Notes: a model not told the origin generated them from the sequence alone. A stretch of DNA of 64,000 nt from Streptomyces avidinii (GCF_014650695.1 NZ_BMVL01000007.1:98984-162983), one strand, 5' to 3'. Numbered from the stretch's first letter, positions 48,404-56,571 are shown. Program-made: numbers and translations.

Positions 48404-49164
48404 GTCCTGAAGGACTCCACGGCCGCCGTCAGGTTCGCGCGCACCGCCGCGCCGTCGGCGGCCGGTCCGGCCGCCAGCAGTGCCCACCGTCGGCCGTCCG
48501 GGGCGACGGTGATCCGCTCGATCGCGCGGCGGCGTCCGTACGACTCCGGGTTGTCGTACTCGTACACCAGCTCGCAGGACCCACCGGACACCGGATCGAG
48601 GGAGACCTCCTGGTAGCCGGGACGGACGCCGAGGGCCTCCGAGGAGATCCGCAGCAGCTCGCACGCTCCGACACCGTCCGGCTCGGTGACGCGAAAGATC
48701 TGGACCAGCGCGCTGCGGTCCCCGGGCCGCCGGTAGAAGGAGCCGCTGCCGTCCTCGTCGTGACTGCGCTCCCAGCCCGTGGGGACGGCGACCGAGAAAC
48801 CGCCGTCGTCGCGGACCACCGTGTACGGCGGCGGGACCGAGGGCGACCCGGAGGCGGCTGCGGTCGGGGCCGCGTTCGAACGCGTACCGGACGGCGGGGC
48901 CGGGGTACCCGAGGCCGACGGGGCCGCGGCGGGTTTCTTCGGCTCCTCGTCGCCGAGCAGGAGCCATCCCGCCATGGCACAGCCGCCCACCACCGCGGCC
49001 CCGAGGGCCACCAGCAGCGGGACCTTCCACGACTGCTCCCGGCCCGGTCCGCCCCCTTGCGGGCGGGGCGGGGGCGGGGGCGGGGGCGGGGGCGGCGGCG
49101 GCTGTTCCGCCCACTCCCAGCGCTGCGACTGCGGATTCCAGTGGGCGCCGCCGCCCGTGGCCAC
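48397..49164 (-). CDS. Polyproline membrane protein, third gene of the motif-sharing operon
   Basis: The 255-residue protein has a short N-terminal segment (AHWNPQSQRWEW) and then a run of about twelve prolines near residues 22-33. A single membrane helix follows near residues 48-70, then an outer Pro/Ala/Ser linker, and from about residue 115 a compact domain beginning GGFSVAVPTGWERSHDEDG. The outer domain resembles the sensor-like domains found at the ends of streptomycete membrane proteins; I cannot name it. Its polyproline run would need EF-P for translation. The GTG start lies three bases after the stop of the motif-bearing small protein, so expression is coupled. A role as sensor or anchor of that system is inferred only. 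Confidence 0.7.
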   Translation of the reverse strand: MATGGGAHWNPQSQRWEWAEQPPPPPPPPPPPPRPQGGGPGREQSWKVPLLVALGAAVVGGCAMAGWLLLGDEEPKKPAAAPSASGTPAPPSGTRSNAAPTAAASGSPSVPPPYTVVRDDGGFSVAVPTGWERSHDEDGSGSFYRRPGDRSALVQIFRVTEPDGVGACELLRISSEALGVRPGYQEVSLDPVSGGSCELVYEYDNPESYGRRRAIERITVAPDGRRWALLAAGPAADGAAVRANLTAAVESFRTD

Positions 49165-49167
49165 CGG

Positions 49168-49542
49168 TCAGCTCCCCAACGAGGCGAGCAGCCCGCCGAG
49201 GGCGGCGGCCGCGTTCACCGAGTCCACCACGGGGGCCCAGCGCTGCAGCGCACCCCTCAGCCGGGCGGGCAGGCCGGGCCGGATCTCCCCGGCTTCCTCC
49301 AGCTCGCCCGCGGCCTCGTCCAGTTCGGCGTCGAGCGCCGACCGGTCGGCGCTGCGGGGCAGGTGGACGAGGGCGATGCGCAGCTCCCGTACGGCCTGCA
49401 GCAGTTCCGCCGCGCCCGGGGCGGCCGCCCCCGTACCGTCGTGGTGGACGGTGGTGTTGGTGATGTTGGTGCCGCCGATGCTGAAGGTGCTGTCCGAGAC
49501 GCGGTTGATCCGCACCTCCCCGGTTCCCCCGTCTTGCGTCAC
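49168..49542 (-). CDS. Small helical protein with N-terminal amyloid-like motif
   Basis: This 124-residue protein begins with a motif at residues 9-38 (EVRINRVSDSTFSIGGTNIT, then NTTVHHDG). The motif is nearly the same as the C-terminus of the membrane protein encoded just upstream. The rest is an alpha-helical domain (AELLQAVRELRIALVHLPRS to VDSVNAAAALGGLLASLGS) with no recognisable active site; its helices resemble those of small streptomycete DUF5955-type proteins. The GTG start overlaps the upstream stop by 4 bases. Seeding between the two shared motifs is the working idea. It is not supported by a named family that I can verify. Confidence 0.7.
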   Translation of the reverse strand: MTQDGGTGEVRINRVSDSTFSIGGTNITNTTVHHDGTGAAAPGAAELLQAVRELRIALVHLPRSADRSALDAELDEAAGELEEAGEIRPGLPARLRGALQRWAPVVDSVNAAAALGGLLASLGS

Positions 49543-51254
49543 TGCCGATCTCCCCTGTCCGTGTGATGGCTCGTCCGATTGCTGTGTCCGCTGCCGCCCA
49601 CGCTGAACGCGCTGTGGCTCACCGACTGGATGTACACCCCGCCCTCCGCCACGGTGACCGCGCGCTGCGCGAACTCCTCCGTGTGCCAGCCCGCTTCGTG
49701 CAGGGCCACGGTCACGCCGGCCACGATCCGGTCCTGAATGGTCTTCAGGTACCGGTCCAGGTCCATCAGCTGGAACAGCGAGGCGTCCTCCTGCGCCGCC
49801 AGCTCGCGCACGGACACGGCCGGACCGGCCGGGAGCGCGCCGCCGTGGCCCTCCGTGGCGATCTGCCACGGGCCGCGGCTGCCGCCCGACAGGGTGGTGA
49901 GCGCCTTGGAGAGCGAGCGGGGGGCGTGCTTCAGCGCCCAGACCGTCTTGGCGAAGGGGTTGTTCCGCAAGTGGCGCCGGGCCACGTCGTCGGCCTCCTG
50001 GAACTGGCGCCGTACGGGCAGCAGCACGTGCGGCGCCACCTCCAGCATCAGCATCCCGCCCTGCGTGTGGACGCGTACGAAGACGGTGATGACGAGGTTC
50101 TCGTCCCAGCCGCCGACCCGTACCCGCAGGAAGTGGCGGCGGCGCTCCCCGCCCTCCTCCACGGCTCCGGCCCGGTGCGCGTCGAACGCGCTGTCCGAGA
50201 GGTCCGGCTCGAACGCGGCCGGCAGCCCGGACGCCGGCAGGAACACGCACTCGTCCACGACCAGTTCCCGCAGCCGGTCCAGTACGGCCTGCTCGGCCTC
50301 CGGTGAGCCGTGCGGCGACGGGATGCGCAGGGCCTCCAGCCGCGGCCTGATCCGGGCCACGATCCGCTCGTTGTCCAGCGGTTCGGGCTCGACGCCGTCC
50401 GTGCGGGGGCGCAGTTCGACCGACAGGTGCCAGGGGCGGTACGCGGCGCCCGCGCCGCAGAACGGGTCGTCGACGTTGTAGATGACCAGGCGGCTGTGCT
50501 GGGTCCGCAGGATTCGGTCGCGGGCCCTGAGGAAGCGCCTGCCGGAGGCGGGGTCGGCGTTCGGGTCGGCGTACTGCGTCCTGCTGAGCGAGGTGCTGAT
50601 GACGCGGGCGAAGTGGCCCCGCTGGAGGCCGACGACCAGGGACAGCAGGCCGAAGACGATCAGGGCCGTCCAGGCGTACGAGGCCGCGAGCGCGTAGCCG
50701 AGTACGGGCAGCGCGAGGACGAAGCCCAGGCCGAAGGGCTGCTCGTCGAACTCCTGGAGGAAGGACTCGTATACGACAAGCGACTCGTCGGTCCCTCCGA
50801 CTCCCGTCCGGCCGTCGACCGCGCCGACCAGTACACCCAGGACGACGCCGATGAGGAGGACGTACCCGCATGCGCGCAGGAGGAGTTCGAGGAAGCGGCT
50901 GCCGCGTGCGCGCGTCACGCGACGGCGCTCGATCCGTCCGGCCCCGCTCAGGAACGCGGCCGGGATCAGCAGGAAGATCACGAGTGCCTGGGCCATCACC
51001 AGTCCGAGGCCCCACACCGCGATGACGGCCGAGGCCCAGGCCACTTCGGCGCGGCGGGCCTGGAGTGCGTGGGCGAGGACGCGTGCGGCGTCGAAGCCGT
51101 AGGAGGGCGCCACGTAGCGCTCCTCGTGGACATAGAGCTCCTGGATCACCCGGTCGCGGTACGCGGCGTCGAGATAGCTGCCGGCGCACAGCAGCCGGCC
51201 GGCCTCGCTGAGCGAAGGGTGCACAGGAGTTCTGTCGTCCGCAGTGCCTGTCAC
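49539..51254 (-). CDS. Multi-pass membrane protein with C-terminal amyloid-like motif
   Basis: The 571-residue protein has a cytoplasmic N-terminus of about 70 residues, then hydrophobic segments at about 71-104, 127-146 and 175-212 (four or five helices in total). A soluble region of about 330 residues follows, with strands such as RLVIYNVDDPFCGAG and FVRVHTQGGMLMLEVAP. The last 36 residues (GGVYIQSVSHSAFSVGGSG, then HSNRTSHHTDRG) match the N-terminal motif of the next protein. The GTG start follows AAGGGGG five bases upstream. It heads a three-gene coupled operon. I do not recognise the soluble domain. By analogy with amyloid-signalling pairs, the motif may transmit a signal between the two proteins. 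Confidence 0.7.
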   Translation of the reverse strand: MTGTADDRTPVHPSLSEAGRLLCAGSYLDAAYRDRVIQELYVHEERYVAPSYGFDAARVLAHALQARRAEVAWASAVIAVWGLGLVMAQALVIFLLIPAAFLSGAGRIERRRVTRARGSRFLELLLRACGYVLLIGVVLGVLVGAVDGRTGVGGTDESLVVYESFLQEFDEQPFGLGFVLALPVLGYALAASYAWTALIVFGLLSLVVGLQRGHFARVISTSLSRTQYADPNADPASGRRFLRARDRILRTQHSRLVIYNVDDPFCGAGAAYRPWHLSVELRPRTDGVEPEPLDNERIVARIRPRLEALRIPSPHGSPEAEQAVLDRLRELVVDECVFLPASGLPAAFEPDLSDSAFDAHRAGAVEEGGERRRHFLRVRVGGWDENLVITVFVRVHTQGGMLMLEVAPHVLLPVRRQFQEADDVARRHLRNNPFAKTVWALKHAPRSLSKALTTLSGGSRGPWQIATEGHGGALPAGPAVSVRELAAQEDASLFQLMDLDRYLKTIQDRIVAGVTVALHEAGWHTEEFAQRAVTVAEGGVYIQSVSHSAFSVGGSGHSNRTSHHTDRGDRQ

Positions 51255-51330
51255 CGAATCCCCCTTTCGGTGTGCGGAGGGAAACCATAAGACGGTGATC
51301 AGGCGCACGACAGGCTCGTTCGCGCCAAAA

Positions 51331-51355
51331 GGCCCCGGCGCAATGCGCCGGGGCC
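51331..51355 (-). terminator. Terminator of the malate dehydrogenase gene
   Basis: Perfect 12-base arms at 51331-51342 and 51344-51355 flank a single-base gap, so the real loop must involve the inner pairs. Four T follow on the minus strand. It lies 35 bases past the mdh stop. Confidence 0.8.
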
Positions 51356-51389
51356 TTCAGGAAGAGCGGATCGGGTCGGGGCGACCGGA

Positions 51390-52379
51390 TCAGATCAGGC
51401 CGAGCTCGCGGACCGCGTCGCGCTCCTCCGACAGCTCCTGGACGGAGGCGTCGATGCGGGTGCGGGAGAACTCGTTGACGTCCAGGCCCTGGACGATCTC
51501 GTACTTGCCGTCCTTGCAGGTGACGGGGAAGGAGGAGATCAGACCGGCCGGGACGCCGTAGGAGCCGTCCGACGGGATGCCCATCGAGGTCCAGTCGCCC
51601 TCGGCGGTGCCGTTGACCCAGGTGTGGACGTGGTCGATGGCGGCGTTGGCGGCCGACGCGGCCGAGGACGCGCCACGGGCCTCGATGATCGCGGCGCCGC
51701 GCTTGGCGACGGTCGGGATGAAGGTGTCGGCCAGCCACAGCTCGTCGTTGACGACCTCGGCGGCGTTCTTGCCGGCGATCTCCGCGTGGAAGATGTCCGG
51801 GTACTGGGTCGCCGAGTGGTTGCCCCAGATGGTCAGTCGCTTGATGTCGGAGACGGCGGCACCGGTCTTGGCGGCCAGCTGCGAGATCGCGCGGTTGTGG
51901 TCCAGTCGGGTCATCGCGGTGAAGCGCTCGGCCGGCACGTCCGGGGCGGCGGCCTGCGCGATGAGCGCGTTGGTGTTGGCCGGGTTGCCCACGACCAGGA
52001 CCTTGATGTCGTCCGCGGCGTGCGCGTTGATGGCCTGGCCCTGCGGCTTGAAGATGCCGCCGTTGGCGGCGAGCAGGTCACCGCGCTCCATGCCCTTGGT
52101 ACGCGGGCGGGCGCCCACGAGCAGCGCGACGTTGGCACCGTCGAAGCCCTGGTTCGGGTCGTCGAAGATGTCGATGCCGGCGAGCAGCGGGAAGGCGCAG
52201 TCGTCGAGCTCCATGGCGGTGCCCTCGGCGGCCTTCATGCCCTGGGGGATCTCCAGAAGACGGAGCTTGACCGGCACGTCCGCGCCGAGCAGGTGACCGG
52301 ACGCGATGCGGAAGAGCAGCGCGTAGCCGATCTGGCCGGCGGCGCCGGTGACGGTGACATTCACAGGAGTGCGGGTCAT
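51390..52379 (-). CDS. mdh: Malate dehydrogenase
   Basis: This NAD-dependent TCA enzyme oxidises malate to oxaloacetate. The 329-residue protein has the dinucleotide motif TVTGAAGQIGYALLFRIASG, substrate Arg residues in VGARPRTKGMERGDL, and the catalytic His in TIWGNHSATQYPD with the paired Asp in MTRLDHNRA. The length and motifs fit the cytosolic-like MDH type found in actinobacteria. GGAGAAGG lies just before the ATG. A strong terminator follows. It is monocistronic, as in related genomes. Confidence 0.97.
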   Translation of the reverse strand: MTRTPVNVTVTGAAGQIGYALLFRIASGHLLGADVPVKLRLLEIPQGMKAAEGTAMELDDCAFPLLAGIDIFDDPNQGFDGANVALLVGARPRTKGMERGDLLAANGGIFKPQGQAINAHAADDIKVLVVGNPANTNALIAQAAAPDVPAERFTAMTRLDHNRAISQLAAKTGAAVSDIKRLTIWGNHSATQYPDIFHAEIAGKNAAEVVNDELWLADTFIPTVAKRGAAIIEARGASSAASAANAAIDHVHTWVNGTAEGDWTSMGIPSDGSYGVPAGLISSFPVTCKDGKYEIVQGLDVNEFSRTRIDASVQELSEERDAVRELGLI

Positions 52380-52574
52380 GGCCTTCTCCGTTAGACAGCT
52401 GGCGGTGGGGCGTCCCTGCCCCATGTGCTGGAGGACGCCGCTCCCCTGTAAATCTTGACGTGAAGAGACATCCGCGGTCAGGCTATCCGACCCGGGACCG
52501 GGCTAACCCCCGGGTCCCTGTGGTGCGTGGCACACGGACCCCGGCGTTCGAAGGCGCGACCGGCCCCCGGACCC

Positions 52575-53168
52575 CTATTCGACCAGGAAGATCTGGCCCG
52601 TCCGGTGCCCCTCCACGGACTTGACGTAGGCGTTCGCCGCGCGGGCGACCGGGACGGCGTCGAATCCCGCGAAGGTGTCCCCGTACGCGTCGAGTGACTC
52701 CTCGAAGACGGTGGGGCTGACCGCGTTGATGCGCTGACGGCCCGGCAGTTCGATGGCGGCGGCGCGCACGAAGGCCTCGACGGCGCCGTTGACGAGGGCG
52801 GCCACCGAGCCGGTGAGCAGGGGCTCGCGTGCCAGGATGCCGGTGACCAGCGTGTACGAGGCGTGCGCCGGCAGGTGCGCGATGCCCTGGCGGACCAGCT
52901 CGATCTGGCTGACGGCCTTGCCTTCGAGGCCGCCGCGGATGTCGTCGGTACCCAGCTCGGCAAGCGGGCGCCACGGCACGCTGCCGGCCGCGCACGCCAC
53001 CGCGTCGATGTCACCCTCCCGCTGCGCCACCTGCTCGTACATGGCGCGGATGGAGCGGGGGTCGGTGATGTCGACATGGACGTCGGCGCCCTTGCGGGAG
53101 GCGGTGACGACCTGGTGACCGCGGTCGCGCAGGGCCGTGTGGACCGCCCGGCCGAGGGTGAAGCGCAT
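52575..53168 (-). pseudogene. Short-chain dehydrogenase lacking its N-terminal NADP-binding motif
   Basis: The frame encodes 197 residues of a small SDR. It has VDITDPRSIRAMYEQVA, AVACAAGSVPWRPLAELG, LVNGAVEAFVRAAAIELP and a C-terminal AYVKSVEGHRTGQIFLVE. Family members start with a strand and GxTGxxG loop, e.g. GATGTLGRAV. Here the frame starts MRFTLGRAV, so only the end of that loop (TLGRAV) remains. Upstream in frame is the antisense of the divergent LysR gene. Without the glycine motif it should not bind NADP. A deletion across the divergent start region is the simplest account. Confidence 0.7.
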
Positions 53169-54093
53169 GGTCATCCTGCGGGACCTGGCGGAGCACACCC
53201 GGGTGACGGCCGTCGCCGACCTGCACGGGGTCACGCCCTCGGCCGTCTCCCAGCAACTACGCGCCCTGGAGGCGGAGGCCGGAGCCGCCCTGGTCGAGAA
53301 GGACGGGCGCGGGCTGCGGCTGACCCCCGCCGGGGAGGCGCTGGCCGCCGCGTGCGAACCGGTGCTCGCGGCCCTGGAACGGGCCGAGGGAGCCGTACGC
53401 GCCCTCGACGCCGAGCCGATCGGGGAGCTCGCGGTCGGCTGCGCCCCGAGCGCACTGGCCACGGTGGCCGCCCCCCTCGTCGCCGAGCTGGCCGTACGCC
53501 ACCCGCGGCTGCGCCCGCGCATCGTGCAGGCGGACCCGGAGGAGGCACTGCCGCTGCTGCGCCTGCGCCGCCTGGACCTGGCGGTGACCTACGCCTACCC
53601 GCTGCTCGGCGCCCCGCCCGCGCCCGGAACCACCGCGGTGCCGCTCTTCGAGGATCCGCTGTGTCTGGCGCTGCCGCGGTCCCTGCTCCGCGCCTACGAG
53701 CAGGACGGGCTCGCCGCGCTTCGGCAGTGCGAGTGGGTCGCGGCGCCGGCCCCGAGCAGCTGCCGCGAGATGCTGCTGCACGCCTGCCGGAACGCCGGAT
53801 TCACCCCGCTCATCGCCCACGAGTGCGGGGACCTCCGGTCCGGTCTGTGGCTCGTGGCCACCGGTCAGGCCGTGTCGATCCTGCCGAAGCTGCTGTGCGA
53901 CGCCCCGCCGCCCGGCGCCGCCGTACGGGAGCTGCCGGGGCCGGGGCGGACGCTGGACGCACTGGTCCGGGCGGGCACCGAGACCCAGCCGGCCGTCGCG
54001 GCCGCCCTGGCCGCGCTCACCGCACTCACGGCGACGGGCGCACCCACCGCGCCGGCCGCACCGACGGCGCCGGCCCCGCCCCGCCCCGCCTAG
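53158..54093 (+). CDS. LysR-family regulator with shortened N-terminus
   Basis: The protein of about 311 residues has a LysR helix-turn-helix (HTRVTAVADLHGVTPSAVSQ, then QLRALEAEAGAALVEKDGRG) and a normal effector domain (IGELAVGCAPSALATVAAPL onward), ending in an Ala/Pro/Thr tail. Family members usually have about eight more residues before the first HTH helix (M-x-L-x-x-L-R-x-L). Here the sequence starts VKRMVILRDLAEH, so the first helix may be shortened. GTG at 53158 or ATG at 53167 are the options. Its start overlaps that of the damaged divergent SDR, with no room for a promoter between them. The stop overlaps the convergent DUF3017 stop in CTAG. The gene may still work, but expression is doubtful. 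Confidence 0.75.
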   Translation: MKRMVILRDLAEHTRVTAVADLHGVTPSAVSQQLRALEAEAGAALVEKDGRGLRLTPAGEALAAACEPVLAALERAEGAVRALDAEPIGELAVGCAPSALATVAAPLVAELAVRHPRLRPRIVQADPEEALPLLRLRRLDLAVTYAYPLLGAPPAPGTTAVPLFEDPLCLALPRSLLRAYEQDGLAALRQCEWVAAPAPSSCREMLLHACRNAGFTPLIAHECGDLRSGLWLVATGQAVSILPKLLCDAPPPGAAVRELPGPGRTLDALVRAGTETQPAVAAALAALTALTATGAPTAPAAPTAPAPPRPA

Positions 54094-54692
54094 CGCACGG
54101 TGAAGCGGACCACGTCCTCCATGAACGGGATGTGCAGCAGCGGCTTGGGCATCACCAGCGCCAGCAGGGTGATCGCCACACCCAGCAGCCCGTACGTGAT
54201 CATGTCCGTGAAGCGGGAGCGGACCGCGAGCATCCCCACCGAGGGCAGCAGCCGCCGCATCACCGAGGCCGCGAGCAGGGCCACGCCGATGATCAGGCAG
54301 CCGACCCGCGGGTGCCCGAGCGCGGTGGTCAGCAGCCCGACCGCGGTCGCGGTGAGCACGCTGAGCATCGGCCACTGACGGGCCGGTGTGGACACGGCCC
54401 CGGGCACGGCGCGACCGCTGCCCTCGGGGCGGGCGGTGTCCCGGGTGATGGAGGGAAAGCGGCGGGACCTGGCCGTCTCGGCCCCGGACGCGGCGGTACC
54501 GGACGCGGCGGTACCGGACGCGGCGGTACCGGACGCGGCGGTACCGGACGCGGCGGTACCGCCGTGGGGGCCGGGTTCGGCCCCCACGGCGGGGACGACC
54601 GGCGTGACGGGTGCGACCGGAGCGACGGGCGTGCCGTTCGCCCGGGCCGCGCCGCCGCCCGCCGCGTTCTCGGCGTCCGATTCAGCCTGCAC
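54090..54692 (-). CDS. DUF3017 membrane protein
   Basis: The 200-residue protein has a low-complexity cytoplasmic N-terminus of about 95 residues rich in Ala, Pro, Val, Gly and Thr, with a five-fold TAASG-type repeat. Three membrane helices follow (MLSVLTATAVGLLTTAL, VGCLIIGVALLAASVM and MITYGLLGVAITLLALV). The C-terminal part matches DUF3017, a family of unknown function often placed next to folD in actinobacteria. The GTG at 54692 overlaps the folD end by 11 bases; an ATG at 54722 would add ten residues. Coupling with folD is likely, although a metabolic link is not known. Confidence 0.8.
   Translation of the reverse strand: MQAESDAENAAGGGAARANGTPVAPVAPVTPVVPAVGAEPGPHGGTAASGTAASGTAASGTAASGTAASGAETARSRRFPSITRDTARPEGSGRAVPGAVSTPARQWPMLSVLTATAVGLLTTALGHPRVGCLIIGVALLAASVMRRLLPSVGMLAVRSRFTDMITYGLLGVAITLLALVMPKPLLHIPFMEDVVRFTVR
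54486..54560. repeat. Five perfect copies of a 15-base tandem repeat
   Basis: The unit GGACGCGGCGGTACC is repeated five times without a mismatch inside the DUF3017 gene. It preserves the frame and encodes the repeated pentapeptide GTAAS (read on the minus strand). Perfect identity suggests recent expansion. Confidence 0.95.
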
Positions 54693-55542
54693 TGGTGGTC
54701 CGTTCCGCCGCCTCGACGACATTGACGAGCAGCTGGGCCCGGGTCATCGGGCCGACCCCGCCCGGGTTCGGCGAGATCCACGCGGCCACCTCGGCCACGC
54801 CCGGGTGCACATCACCGACGATCTTCCCGTTCCCGTCGCGGCTGACGCCCACGTCGAGCACGGCCGCGCCCGGCCGCACGTCCTCCGGCTTGACCAGGTG
54901 CGGGACACCGGCCGCCGCGACGATGATGTCCGCCTGGCGCAGCAGCCCGGAGAGGTCGCGCGTACCGGTGTGGCAGAGCGTCACGGTGGCGTTCTCGGAC
55001 TTGCGGGTCAGCAGCAGGCCGATGGAGCGCCCGACGGTGATTCCGCGGCCGAGGACGACGACGTGCGCGCCGTTGATCGTGACGCCGTGATGGCGCAGCA
55101 GTTCGACGATTCCGTACGGGGTGCAGGGCAGCGGGCCCGGCTCGTTGAGGACCAGCCGCCCCAGCGACATGGGGTGCAGGCCGTCGGCGTCCTTCAGCGG
55201 ATCCATCAGCTCCAGGACCCGGTTGGTGTCGATGCCCTTGGGGAGCGGGAGTTGGACGATGTAGCCGGTGCAGTCCGGGTTGGCGTTGAGCTCCCGCACG
55301 ACCGCCTCGATGTCCTCCTGGGAGGCCGTCCCGGGCAGTTCGCGCTGGATGGAGGCGATGCCGACCTCGGCGCAGTCCTTGTGCTTGCCGTTGACGTACC
55401 AGCGGCTGCCCGGATCGTCACCGACCAGCAGGGTGCCGAGGCCGGGGGTGATGCCCCGGGCCTTCAGGGCCGCCACACGGGCGGTCAGTTCGGACTTGAT
55501 CGCGGCGGCGGTGGCCTTGCCATCGAGAATCTGGGCGGTCAT
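54682..55542 (-). CDS. folD: Bifunctional methylenetetrahydrofolate dehydrogenase/cyclohydrolase
   Basis: This enzyme oxidises methylene-tetrahydrofolate to methenyl- and then 10-formyl-tetrahydrofolate, supplying purN and purH. The 286-residue protein has the signature YVNGKHKDCAEVGI with the catalytic Lys (KxxC) near residue 56. It also has YIVQLPLPKGID, VVVLGRGITVGRSIGLLL for NADP binding, and the end motif PNPGGVGPMTRAQLL. The ATG begins directly at the conserved MTAQILDGK. No ZTP riboswitch is seen in its leader. DUF3017 overlaps its 3' end. Confidence 0.97.
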   Translation of the reverse strand: MTAQILDGKATAAAIKSELTARVAALKARGITPGLGTLLVGDDPGSRWYVNGKHKDCAEVGIASIQRELPGTASQEDIEAVVRELNANPDCTGYIVQLPLPKGIDTNRVLELMDPLKDADGLHPMSLGRLVLNEPGPLPCTPYGIVELLRHHGVTINGAHVVVLGRGITVGRSIGLLLTRKSENATVTLCHTGTRDLSGLLRQADIIVAAAGVPHLVKPEDVRPGAAVLDVGVSRDGNGKIVGDVHPGVAEVAAWISPNPGGVGPMTRAQLLVNVVEAAERTTSAG

Positions 55543-55787
55543 GACCCCATCCTCCCGGATGAGGCGGCCCCGGTTCCAGTCAAGGCACTCGCGGGGGCTC
55601 AGGGTTCATTGCACTTGCACAACAAGTCACCGCCCGTAGCGCAACCAACTGGACAAGTAACGGCCGGTCGGACCACGATGAAACGACTGAGTGCCGCGGG
55701 CAGTGCCGGGGGGCGGGACCGCACCGTGCAGGATTCCTCCGCGCTCGTGCCGTGCGTCCCTGCACTTCCACGGAGGAACACCCCACC

Positions 55788-56480
55788 ATGAGCTTCGGCG
55801 AACCGCACAACCCGTACGGACAGCAGCCGCCCCAGGCCCCCCAGGGCCAGCCCGGCTACGGCTACCCCCAGCAGGCGCCCCAGGGCGTCCCGCCGCAGGG
55901 CGGCTACGCCTACCCGCAGCAGGCCCCGCAGGGCTACCCGGGCGGACCGGCCGGGTACCCGGGCGGGCCCGGCGGATATCCGGGTGGCCCGGGCGGCTAC
56001 CCCGGGGCCCACATGGAGATGCCCGGCGGCGCCAAGGCCGCCCGCGTCATCCTCTTCATCCTGGGTAGCCTGCAGGCGCTGGCCGGCCTGTTCGTCATCA
56101 TCGGCGGCACCGTCTTCGCCGCGGCCCTCTCGGGCTCCTCCAGCTCTTCGGCGGAAGAGGCGGGAACCGCCGTCGGCATCGGCTTCGTCATCGGTGGCCT
56201 CATCGTGATCGGCCTGGCCCTGTGGCCGTTCCTGACGGCGGCCAAGATGGGCAAGGGCCGCAACGGGGTCCGCGTCTCCGGCATCGTCTACGGCTCGATC
56301 CAGACCTTCTTCGCCGGCCTCAGCGTGCTCGTCAACCTGGCGGCACTGGGTGCCAGCGAGTACTCGACCGGCCCCACCGCCATCGCCGTGGTGCCCGCCC
56401 TGGTCTCCCTCGCCCTCGGCCTCACGATCGTCATCGGCCTCGCGAAGGCCGGCGACTACTTCAAGCGCCCGGTGTACTGA
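55788..56480 (+). CDS. Membrane protein with Gln/Pro/Gly/Tyr-rich cytoplasmic domain
   Basis: The 230-residue protein has about 80 N-terminal residues made of repeats such as GYPQQAPQG and GGYPGGPGGYPG. Four membrane helices follow (VILFILGSLQALAGLFVIIG; GIGFVIGGLIVIGLALWPFL; the region SIQTFFAGLSVLVNLAAL; and IAVVPALVSLALGLTIVIGL). The low-complexity part could drive weak protein contacts. I cannot name the family. A GGAGGA site lies 10 bases before the ATG. A hairpin shared with purH follows. Confidence 0.7.
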   Translation: MSFGEPHNPYGQQPPQAPQGQPGYGYPQQAPQGVPPQGGYAYPQQAPQGYPGGPAGYPGGPGGYPGGPGGYPGAHMEMPGGAKAARVILFILGSLQALAGLFVIIGGTVFAAALSGSSSSSAEEAGTAVGIGFVIGGLIVIGLALWPFLTAAKMGKGRNGVRVSGIVYGSIQTFFAGLSVLVNLAALGASEYSTGPTAIAVVPALVSLALGLTIVIGLAKAGDYFKRPVY

Positions 56481-56506
56481 ACCCGGTAGTCCCCGGAACC
56501 GGAACC

Positions 56507-56547
56507 GGCGAAGGCCGCGCCCCGCACTGCGGGACGCGGCCTTCGCC
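56507..56547. terminator. Bidirectional hairpin between the membrane protein and purH
   Basis: GGCGAAGGCCGCG-type arms near 56507-56523 and 56530-56547 pair with one or two mismatches around a short loop. It lies between two convergent gene ends, 25 bases past each. Confidence 0.65.
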
Positions 56548-56571
56548 GTAGATCGGGGTGTGCCGGGTGGC

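Noticed and set aside
54490..54570. Tandem repeat considered as an iteron-type origin
   Set aside because: It lies in frame inside the DUF3017 coding region and encodes a pentapeptide repeat; there is no DnaA box or AT-rich region.
55543..55787. Possible second ZTP riboswitch upstream of folD
   Set aside because: The CGACTGGCG and CCTGGGC elements are absent; the same holds for the purN leader.
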